Origin: Flavobacterium sp.
GTDB lineage: Bacteria > Bacteroidota > Bacteroidia > Flavobacteriales > Flavobacteriaceae
DNA length: 51,463 bases
Direction: 5' to 3'
NCBI GenBank assembly: GCA_017995345.1
Contig: JAGOJA010000005.1
Location: forward strand, 1-51,463
This document shows, piece by piece, positions 36,067-43,053 of this stretch (the stretch's first letter is position 1; every line of letters starts with the position of its first letter). The notes beneath the pieces were generated by a model. That model had not been told where the DNA came from and searched no databases. It worked only from the letters and a program-made list of their open reading frames with translations. A program made the position numbers and the translations under genes.

Positions 36067-37575
36067 TTAGTGCTTTCTAACGCTTTTTAAATTATCAGGA
36101 AAGTATAAATCGGATAAATGGGCAAATTCATCGCCACGCATAAATATATTTATATCAACTTCAGCAAAGCTTTTTTTGCCTGCTGCAGCAAGAAGTTCGT
36201 TAGCGGAGAGTAAGGTGTTTTTATGAAAATAGAAAACGCGTTCTGCTTTATCCGTTACTACTAATCCCTTCATCAGCATTTTGTTTGGTGTCGCTACTCC
36301 TGTAGGACAGGTGTTATTGTGACATCGTAACGCTTGAATGCAACCCAATGAAAACATAAATCCACGTGCACTATTACAGATGTCAGCTCCAAGTGCAACG
36401 GCTCTTAGAATCGAATAGCCAGATATAATTTTGCCACTACAAATAATACGGATTTTGTCTCTGAGTTCAAAACGAACCAATGTTTTATTGACAAAAATAA
36501 GTGCTGGTTCAAATGGCATTCCTACACCATCTGCAAATTCTAGTGGAGCAGCGCCAGTTCCTCCTTCGGCACCATCAACGGTGATGAAATCAGGAAAGCA
36601 ATTTTGAGCAATCATTTCTTGGCAAATCATTTCAAATTCACGGGTTTCTCCAATGCATAGTTTAAAACCAATTGGTTTTCCGTTAGACAGCTGTCGTAAT
36701 TTTGCTATAAAGGCAATCAAACCTTTAATATCGTGAAAAGCGGAATGGTTGGGTGGCGAAAGGATTGTTGTATGGGGTAAAACACCTCTTATTTCAGCAA
36801 TTTGCACCGTATTTTTTGCCGCAGGAAGAACGCCTCCGTGACCTGGTTTTGCGCCTTGTGATAATTTGAGTTCAATCATTTTTACTTCTGGTAAATTTGC
36901 TTTTTCAGTAAACTTTCCTTCATCAAAACCGCCTCTATCATCGCGGCAGCCAAAATATCCAGTTCCTATTTGCCAGCATATATCCCCTCCTTGTTGGTGA
37001 AATTGGGTTAAACCTCCTTCGCCAGTATTGTGATAGAACTTCCCTTTTTGCGCTCCTTTGTTGAGCGATATGATTGCATTTTCGCTCAAGGAACCAAAAC
37101 TCATTGCAGAAATATTTAGTAATGACGCAGCGTATGGTTGTGTGCAATCCGTTCCGCCAATTAAAACACGAGGAAGCTCTTCATTGACTATTGCGGGGAA
37201 AATAGAATGTTTGATTCCTTCGTAATTGGGTTGATTTAAATTTAGTTGTGTTCCAAAGGGAGTACTAGAGTCAATGTTTTTGGCTCTTTGGTACACGAGT
37301 GAACGCTCGTTTCTTGAAAAAGGTTTTCCATCAGTGGAACGTTCTATAAAGTATTGTTGAATCTCGGGTGCTATCATTTCAAATAAATGTCGGAAATAAC
37401 CCAAAACAGGAAAATTTCTTAGAATCGCATGTTTGTGTTGTGTACTATTAAAGAAGCCAATCAATAACAAGATAACTAAAACAAACATAAACAACAGTCC
37501 TACATTAAAATAGAAATAAATTACCGCTGTAATAATTAGTAACGATAGTACCGAAATGAAAAAATTTTGTCTCAT
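36067..37575 (-). CDS. FMN-binding glutamate synthase family protein (GltB2-like)
   Basis: 502 residues. Two N-terminal transmembrane helices (about 7-45) precede a TIM-barrel homologous to the synthase domain of glutamate synthase (SAMSFGSLSENAIISLNKGA, FGCRDDRGGF, KPGHGGVLPA, TVDGAEGGTGAAPLEF, ARGFMFSLGCIQALRCHNNTCPTGVATPN). The amidotransferase domain and the GltD partner are absent, so this is a stand-alone, membrane-tethered family member. Members of this class are of unclear function, and glutamine-dependent glutamate synthesis cannot be assumed. The CxxxxCP cluster could bind an iron-sulfur centre. Confidence 0.92.
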   Translation of the reverse strand: MRQNFFISVLSLLIITAVIYFYFNVGLLFMFVLVILLLIGFFNSTQHKHAILRNFPVLGYFRHLFEMIAPEIQQYFIERSTDGKPFSRNERSLVYQRAKNIDSSTPFGTQLNLNQPNYEGIKHSIFPAIVNEELPRVLIGGTDCTQPYAASLLNISAMSFGSLSENAIISLNKGAQKGKFYHNTGEGGLTQFHQQGGDICWQIGTGYFGCRDDRGGFDEGKFTEKANLPEVKMIELKLSQGAKPGHGGVLPAAKNTVQIAEIRGVLPHTTILSPPNHSAFHDIKGLIAFIAKLRQLSNGKPIGFKLCIGETREFEMICQEMIAQNCFPDFITVDGAEGGTGAAPLEFADGVGMPFEPALIFVNKTLVRFELRDKIRIICSGKIISGYSILRAVALGADICNSARGFMFSLGCIQALRCHNNTCPTGVATPNKMLMKGLVVTDKAERVFYFHKNTLLSANELLAAAGKKSFAEVDINIFMRGDEFAHLSDLYFPDNLKSVRKH

Positions 37576-37784
37576 CGAAAAAAGGATTTAAACCTCTAAA
37601 ATACTAAGAATATTAAATGTTTTAGGCTTTTAATGCTAATTATTTAAAAGGAATTTTTTCTTTTTATAAATTTGGATTGCGCTAAAAACTAATTAGTTAC
37701 TAAATTTAAAGAACAAAGTTGGTCTACATAATAGTAATGCTTCCATTTTAGCGATAACTACAAATGATTGTGTTAGAAAATTAA

Positions 37785-38570
37785 TTAACTAAATCGCAAT
37801 CGTACATAAACGTGTTTGATTCCTTTTTTATCTGAATCTCTTTCATCAATTTCTAAAATATCAGTTAATGATTTTAGCATTGGAGTTAATTTAGCAAAAC
37901 CATAATTTCTTGGGTCGAATTCTGGTTTTCTCTTTACAATAAGGTTTCCCACATCGCCAAGAAATGCCCAGCCGTCATCATCACAAATATCTTCTATCGT
38001 GGTTTCAATAAGTTCGATGGTATGTGTGTCTATTTTGTTTAGGGATTTTTCAACGGTTTTTCCAACTGGTTTCTCCACTAGTTTTTTCGTATCTGTTGCA
38101 GGTTTTTTGGCTTTTTTCTTGATTGCTCCATCCAAAACTTCGATATAAATGAATCTATCGCAAGCAACAATAAAGGAATTGGGTGTTTTTTGTTCTCCAA
38201 TTCCAATAACCTTCATACCAGATTCTCTAAGTCTAATTGCCAAACGTGTAAAATCAGAATCACTGGAAACGATACAAAAACCATCTACTTTACCCGAATA
38301 TAATAAGTCCATAGCATCAATAATCATCGCTGAATCCGAAGAGTTTTTTCCAACGGTATAACTGTATTGTTGAATTGGTGTGATTGCGTGTTCCAATAAA
38401 ACACTTTTCCAACCTCCGGCATTTGGTTTAGTCCAATCTGCGTAAATACGCTTGGTGGTTGGTGTTCCAAATTTAGCTATTTCTTCCATCATTCCTTTTA
38501 CATTACTATATGGAACGTTATCAGCATCAATGAGAACGGCTAATTTTAATTCTTTTGTATCTTGTGACAT
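37785..38570 (-). CDS. NYN-domain (LabA/DUF88) protein with C-terminal LOTUS/OST-HTH domain
   Basis: 261 residues. An N-terminal NYN domain of the PIN-like fold carries the acidic metal-site residues D15/D17 (LAVLIDADNVP), D79 (GKNSSDSAMIIDAMDLL) and D104/D106 (IVSSDSDFTRLA). A Lys-rich linker (about 150-175) leads to a LOTUS/OST-HTH domain (about 185-258; DGWAFLGDVGNLIVKRKPEFD, YGFAKLTPMLKSL). The pairing suggests an RNA-binding ribonuclease. LOTUS domains bind G-rich or structured RNA in studied cases. It is the only known gene between the glutamate-synthase-like gene and the pseudogene region. No toxin or antitoxin partner is visible. Confidence 0.88.
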   Translation of the reverse strand: MSQDTKELKLAVLIDADNVPYSNVKGMMEEIAKFGTPTTKRIYADWTKPNAGGWKSVLLEHAITPIQQYSYTVGKNSSDSAMIIDAMDLLYSGKVDGFCIVSSDSDFTRLAIRLRESGMKVIGIGEQKTPNSFIVACDRFIYIEVLDGAIKKKAKKPATDTKKLVEKPVGKTVEKSLNKIDTHTIELIETTIEDICDDDGWAFLGDVGNLIVKRKPEFDPRNYGFAKLTPMLKSLTDILEIDERDSDKKGIKHVYVRLRFS

Positions 38571-38634
38571 TTTTTTGATATTGTTGCGTTTTTCTACTTT
38601 AAAGGTAGAAAAAATCTTTTAAATTGATATTTCT

Positions 38635-38827
38635 TTATTTTTTGTTTGCTAAATCTGTAATCGAAACTTCATTGATGTGTAGCTCTTTGATGACCGTTTC
38701 TCCATTTTTTATAGCAAGTAGCGCATAAATTTAGTTCTTCTCTTTGATGAAAATAATCTTGAATTCTCTCTGCTGTTTCTGTAGTAACTACATTATCTTT
38801 GCGTAATTCTTGCAACTATTTTTTTAT
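38635..38827 (-). pseudogene. Eroded pseudogene, possibly of a DUF2157-type protein
   Basis: On the minus strand, after a start-like ATA AAA AAA TAG (38827-38816), a frame runs from 38815 to TGA at 38669. Its residues (LQELRKDNVVTTETAERIQD) resemble the N terminus of DUF2157 membrane proteins. In another frame, ALLAIKNGETVIKELHINEV and onwards is open from 38730 to a TAA at 38635. The parts overlap and are linked by a shift. Reading ATG for ATA and TTG for TAG would restore a plausible start, MKKLLQELRKD. The membrane middle is missing. The family call rests on memory of the consensus and is tentative. Confidence 0.4.
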
Positions 38828-38892
38828 TTTATTAGAACTAAACTATGTTTTCTACGATTCAAATATACAAAGTTTATCATTGGAATCGTTTT

Positions 38893-38980
38893 TTAGCCCT
38901 GATCGAAACGGTATCCTTTTGTGCCGATTTGTTTTTTCGGCATAAAAGATATAGAGTAGAGCAGGAAATAGCTCCTGATA
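38893..38980 (+). ncRNA. Structured intergenic repeat element
   Basis: The stretch starts TTAGCCCTGATCGAAACGG and ends near GCTCCTGAT. Its core is a long hairpin: TATC, a bulged C, then TTTTGTGCCGA (38912-38927), pairing with TCGGCATAAAA and GATA (38937-38951). A second small stem CAGGA/TCCTG lies at about 38962-38976. I recall near-identical flanks (AGCCC...GATCC-type, GATATAG..GC.GGA..GCTCC) with variable hairpin tips recurring in flavobacterial genomes, which suggests a structured RNA or mobile repeat family. Whether it equals a named Rfam family such as Flavo-1 is unverified. A 51-codon frame covers it but is probably coincidental. Confidence 0.5.
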
Positions 38981-39086
38981 CTCATTATGATAAAGCTTGA
39001 AAAATAAATTTACTTTCAAGTCTTTTATAAAGTTTAAATAATTATTTTTGCAACTTCTTAAAATTAAAATTATTACTTGATATATT

Positions 39087-40349
39087 ATGGTAAAAGATTT
39101 ATTCGAAAGGATTCAAAACAACAAAGGGCCGTTAGGCAAATGGGCTTCACAGGCAGAAGGTTATTTTGTTTTCCCTAAATTAGAAGGTGAACTAGGTCCA
39201 AGAATGCAGTTTGGTGGAAAAGATATTTTGAACTGGAGTTTGAATGACTATTTAGGTCTTGCTAATCATCCCGAAGTTCGTAAAGCAGATACGGAAGCAG
39301 CTGCACAATACGGAGCAGCTTACCCTATGGGAGCTCGTATGATGAGTGGTCACACTAAATATCACGAGCAGTTAGAGAATGAATTGGCTGCTTTTGTAAT
39401 GAAAGAATCAGCTTATTTATTGAATTTTGGTTACCAAGGGATGGTTTCGACAATTGATGCTTTGGTTACTAAAAATGATGTAATTGTATATGATGTAGAT
39501 GCGCATGCTTGTATCATTGATGGGGTTCGTTTGCACATGGGAAAACGTTTCACATACCGTCATAATGATCTTGCAAGTATGGAAAAAAACTTGGAGCGTG
39601 CTACAAAATTAGCCGAAGTAACGGGAGGAGGAATCCTTTTTATTACTGAAGGTGTTTTTGGAATGCGTGGACAACAAGGAAAATTGAAGGAAATTGTTGC
39701 CTTGAAAGAAAAATATAATTTCCGTTTGTTAGTAGATGATGCACATGGTTTTGGAACACTTGGAAAAACAGGTGCTGGAGCAGGTGAGGAGCAAGGTTGT
39801 CAAGATGGAATTGATGTTTATTTTTCGACTTTTGCAAAATCGATGGCTAATATTGGTGCTTTTATAGCGGCTGATAAAGACATTATTGATTATATGAAAT
39901 ACAATTTACGTTCTCAAATGTTTGCCAAAGCATTGCCAATGATTCAAACAATTGGTTCTTTGAAACGATTGGAATTGTTGCGTAATCATCCAGAATTGAA
40001 AGATAAACTTTGGGTAAATGTAAATGCTTTGCAAAGTGGATTGAGAGCGCGTAATTTTAATATTGGAGACACGAATACGTGTGTAACTCCTGTATATCTT
40101 GAGGGAAGTGTGCCAGAAGCAATGATTATGGTAAATGATTTAAGAGAAAACTACGGGATTTTCTTGTCGATTGTGATTTATCCTGTAATTCCAAAAGGGA
40201 TTATCTTGTTGAGAATGATTCCTACAACGTCTCATACTTTATCAGATATTGACGAAACATTAACGGCTTTTGAAGCGATTCGTGAAAAATTAGAAAATGG
40301 TACTTACAAAGAAATTGCAAGCAGAACTACGGTTGATTTAGATGCTTAA
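39087..40349 (+). CDS. Alpha-oxoamine synthase (SPT/cysteate acyltransferase-like, PLP)
   Basis: A 420-residue type I PLP enzyme of the alpha-oxoamine synthase group, which condenses an amino acid with an acyl thioester and releases CO2. It has NWSLNDYLGLANHPEV, DAHAC with His140 stacking on PLP, LLVDDAHGFGTLG (D217/D218, H220) and Lys251 in FSTFAKSMANIG as the Schiff-base residue. The family includes KBL, BioF, serine palmitoyltransferase and the cysteate-fatty acyl transferase of sulfonolipid synthesis. No bio or tdh gene lies near, and the neighbour at 40497 is a lipid N-acyltransferase candidate, so a sphingolipid or sulfonolipid role is favoured. TATTTTTG at 39043-39050 is the likely -7 box. 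Confidence 0.88.
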   Translation: MVKDLFERIQNNKGPLGKWASQAEGYFVFPKLEGELGPRMQFGGKDILNWSLNDYLGLANHPEVRKADTEAAAQYGAAYPMGARMMSGHTKYHEQLENELAAFVMKESAYLLNFGYQGMVSTIDALVTKNDVIVYDVDAHACIIDGVRLHMGKRFTYRHNDLASMEKNLERATKLAEVTGGGILFITEGVFGMRGQQGKLKEIVALKEKYNFRLLVDDAHGFGTLGKTGAGAGEEQGCQDGIDVYFSTFAKSMANIGAFIAADKDIIDYMKYNLRSQMFAKALPMIQTIGSLKRLELLRNHPELKDKLWVNVNALQSGLRARNFNIGDTNTCVTPVYLEGSVPEAMIMVNDLRENYGIFLSIVIYPVIPKGIILLRMIPTTSHTLSDIDETLTAFEAIREKLENGTYKEIASRTTVDLDA

Positions 40350-40373
40350 TTAAGGTATTCCGTTAGAAATATA

Positions 40374-40414
40374 AAAAAATCCATCTCGATGTATAGTATT
40401 GGGATGGATTTTTT
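40374..40414. terminator. Terminator between convergent lipid genes
   Basis: AAAAAATCCATC (40374-40385) pairs with GATGGATTTTTT (40403-40414) over a 17-base loop. The A- and T-runs make it usable on both strands. It is the last element between the synthase gene and the acyltransferase gene. Confidence 0.85.
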
Positions 40415-40496
40415 GTTTGATTTATAACGACAACTTTCTAAATTCGATTGCGTTTGTATATTATTTAGCAACTGATTACTAGAAAACGGATAATTA

Positions 40497-41624
40497 CTAC
40501 TCTTTTTTAAGATCTTTTCTGAAAGTACACCTGCGTTTATGAACTACTGGATTAAAATGTTTCCATAAATTATGAATGGCTAAGTTATCAGCTAATTCAG
40601 GGGTTCTGAAACAATTAATAATTCCTTTTTCTTTAAATGTCTCGTAATATTCTTTAAAAATAATTGCTGTAACTGCTTTGTTTTGGTATTCAGGAAGAAC
40701 TCCAATAAGATAGAAAAGTACATCTTTACTTTGCTTTTTTGCTTTCAGCAAATGCAAAAAACCAAACGGAAATAATTTCCCTTTTGATTTTTGTAACGCT
40801 TCCGAAAAGGAAGGCATCACGATGCTAAAAGCAACAATATTATGGTCTTTATCTTCTACAAATTTGATAAATTCAGGATTGATGAAGCTGATATATTTTT
40901 TCTTGAAATATTCTTTTTGCGTATCTGAAATGGCTACAAAGGAGGATAAAGAAGCATACGATTTATTGAATAAATCAAACATTTTGTCCACATGCGGCAT
41001 AACCTCTTTGGTCGTTTTGAAATTAAGCGGACTCAATTGATACCTTCTTTTGACTAGATCATTTGCCTTTTCAAAAAATTCAGGCTTTACATTCCCAAAA
41101 GGAAATTTACTTTCTATGTATTCTTTCTCTTTAACGTATCCTAATTGTTCAAAATGTGTGGCATAATAGGGATTGTTATACCAGGTAATCATGGTACCCA
41201 TTTCGTCAAAACCCTCTGTCAAAACACCTACTTTGTCTAGATTTGAAAAACCCATTGGACCTTCGATATACTCTAAATTATTTTTTCGACCTAATTCATA
41301 TACTTTTTCTAAAAGTGCTTTGGTAACTTCAATGTCGTCAATAACATCAAACCAGCCAAAACGCACTTTCATCTTTTGCTGATCATTCACTTCACTCCAA
41401 TTGATGATTGCCGCGATTCTACCAACTGTGTCGTTATTTTTTTTGGCAACGTAAAAATAGGCTTCTGCAGTCTCGAAAGCAGGATTTTTAGTTTTGTCAA
41501 ATCCTTCGACTTCTTCAGCAATTATTGGGGGAACCCAGTTTTTATTGTTTTTGTATAAAGAAAAAGGAAATTTGACGAAATCAGTTAATTCACTTTTTGT
41601 TATGGCTTCTTTTATTGTAATCAT
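40497..41624 (-). CDS. GNAT-fold acyltransferase, candidate N-acyltransferase (bCerS-like)
   Basis: 375 residues with two GNAT-like halves. The N-terminal half contains FPFSLYKNNKNWVPPI, NPAFETAEAYFYVAKKN, VGRIAAIIN, FGWFDVIDD, IEGPMGFSNLDKVGVLTEGF and TWYNNPYYATHFEQLGY. The C-terminal half has LFYLIGVLPEYQNKAVTAII, a degenerate acetyl-CoA site without the G-x-G. The same string of motifs (PWSLY..P.W.PP, NPFF.HAE, GPF..S, GF..PP.....YY) is what I recall from the bacterial ceramide synthase family and related proteobacterial proteins. The pairing with the synthase at 39087 suggests N-acylation of its product. Homologues are often labelled only as hypothetical. Confidence 0.78.
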   Translation of the reverse strand: MITIKEAITKSELTDFVKFPFSLYKNNKNWVPPIIAEEVEGFDKTKNPAFETAEAYFYVAKKNNDTVGRIAAIINWSEVNDQQKMKVRFGWFDVIDDIEVTKALLEKVYELGRKNNLEYIEGPMGFSNLDKVGVLTEGFDEMGTMITWYNNPYYATHFEQLGYVKEKEYIESKFPFGNVKPEFFEKANDLVKRRYQLSPLNFKTTKEVMPHVDKMFDLFNKSYASLSSFVAISDTQKEYFKKKYISFINPEFIKFVEDKDHNIVAFSIVMPSFSEALQKSKGKLFPFGFLHLLKAKKQSKDVLFYLIGVLPEYQNKAVTAIIFKEYYETFKEKGIINCFRTPELADNLAIHNLWKHFNPVVHKRRCTFRKDLKKE

Positions 41625-41663
41625 TATATTTTTTTAATTCTATGTTTATCCCTTCTTTACCTT

Positions 41664-42596
41664 TTATTTGCGTTGGTTTTTTGAGGCTCCTTTGACTTTG
41701 TTTATTCGTATTTCTTTATAATTACCGTCATAGCGCCAGGAAACACCTACGCCACCATAAAGAACTGAAGGAGTATCTTTGAAATTAGTACTTATAGATG
41801 CATCAAGTTGCATGTTTTTGTTTAATAAATATGCTGCTCCACCTCTAAGAATTGAATCGCTATATATATCACTTTTATATCCTTGGTTTTCTACAAACCC
41901 AGACCATTTATCATTAAAACCTCTTGTTAAAGTTAATACATAGCCATAACTTGGGAAATCAGTTCCAATATAATCGGCAATTATATTAGTCACAAATACC
42001 CATTTTCCGTCACCCAAATGGTTTTGGGTAATCAACATAACCTTTGGTGATAGGCCGGATTCGGGTAAAAAAGAATTTGGATAATTTGATGAATACAGAT
42101 AAGGATTGTCCTTGGAAATAAAATTAGCTCCCGCAAATACTGAAACAGCTGGGATTAATTGATGCCAATTAAAAGCGCGATTGGCTTTCCAACTGTATAA
42201 ATTAATTTTCTTTTCGTAATTTTTAAACGGATCGTAAATCAAGTATTTTGCTCCTAAAACGGTTTGTTTTAGAGCCCCTTTTTTAGTTGTGATAAACGGA
42301 GCGGTTACTTCTTCATTTTGATATTGTAAGTCAGCAATTAATTCTAGTTGCTCCTTAAATAAACCCCATCGCAGCATAAAATCAGCTCCAAATCCATTAG
42401 AGTCATAATTCAATAGATTATGGTTTTGTTTTATCCCATAAATTCCAGTTTCAACTTGGATGACAGATTTTCCTACTGAAAAAGCAGACATTGTTTCACC
42501 GGGTCTATTTGAATTGATGACATCTGTATACTGACCATAATGTAGAGTTGGTATTGCGAAAACGAGAACAATAAGTAAAGTCTTGAATTTGAACAT
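41664..42596 (-). CDS. Outer-membrane beta-barrel protein, MetA-phenol-degradation-like transporter
   Basis: 310 residues with signal peptide ending HYGQ. The mature protein alternates amphipathic beta strands with short turns (SNRPGETMSAFSVGKSVIQVETG, LRGGAAYLLNKNMQLDASIS) and ends in a strand-rich GGVGVSWRY. It resembles the phenol MetA-type outer-membrane proteins of Bacteroidota, whose substrates are mostly unknown. It lies 39 bases upstream of the GNAT-like gene on the same strand, so the two probably share a message. Start at 42596 (MFKFKTLLIV) gives the clean signal peptide; a longer start at 42635 does not. Confidence 0.82.
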   Translation of the reverse strand: MFKFKTLLIVLVFAIPTLHYGQYTDVINSNRPGETMSAFSVGKSVIQVETGIYGIKQNHNLLNYDSNGFGADFMLRWGLFKEQLELIADLQYQNEEVTAPFITTKKGALKQTVLGAKYLIYDPFKNYEKKINLYSWKANRAFNWHQLIPAVSVFAGANFISKDNPYLYSSNYPNSFLPESGLSPKVMLITQNHLGDGKWVFVTNIIADYIGTDFPSYGYVLTLTRGFNDKWSGFVENQGYKSDIYSDSILRGGAAYLLNKNMQLDASISTNFKDTPSVLYGGVGVSWRYDGNYKEIRINKVKGASKNQRK

Positions 42597-42720
42597 ATTA
42601 TTTGTTTTAGTTAAAAAAGTAATAATGCTTTTCAAATGTACTATATTTTATTATTTATTTAAGAATGATATTTTAATTTTGAACGTTGGATTTATTAATT
42701 TTGTGAAAAATTACACATTT

Positions 42721-43005
42721 ATGCAAACAGCTTCTTTTACTGGTTTTATAAAAGCACTTTTTTATATCATTGCTTTCTATTACATTTTTAGATTTTTGGC
42801 AAAATTATTCTTGCCTTTACTTGTTAAAAAAGTAGTTCAAAAAGCAGGGCAAAACATGCAACAACAGCAACAACAATATCAGCAACAAACTTCTTGGAAG
42901 AAAACGCAAAGTAAGGACGAAATAATATACAATACGGAGAACGTTAAAAAACCACGTGAGACTAAAAAAGTGGGTGATTATGTTGATTACGAAGAAATAG
43001 ATTAA
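42721..43005 (+). CDS. DUF4834 family small membrane protein
   Basis: 94 residues: one N-terminal transmembrane helix (about 9-35), then a Gln-rich stretch (QNMQQQQQQYQQQ) and a charged C terminus. It matches DUF4834, a small Bacteroidota family of unknown function. The start ATG 42721 is chosen because the upstream in-frame extension from 42583 is low-complexity and non-coding in character. TAATTTTG at 42696-42703, 17 bases upstream of the start codon, is a possible -7 box. It is 48 bases upstream of the YfhO gene, so it may lead the glycan operon. Confidence 0.85.
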   Translation: MQTASFTGFIKALFYIIAFYYIFRFLAKLFLPLLVKKVVQKAGQNMQQQQQQYQQQTSWKKTQSKDEIIYNTENVKKPRETKKVGDYVDYEEID

Positions 43006-43053
43006 GTTTGCCGTTATTAACAAGCTTTTTACTCTAATCCAAACTTTTTTAAA

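Noticed and set aside
38845..39000. 51-codon frame over the structured repeat
   Set aside because: Coding potential is explained by the repeat; variable hairpin tips in such elements, as I recall them, would break a protein frame.
42583..42720. N-terminal extension of the DUF4834 protein
   Set aside because: Low-complexity, overlaps the divergent gene's start region; ATG 42721 begins the conserved helix.
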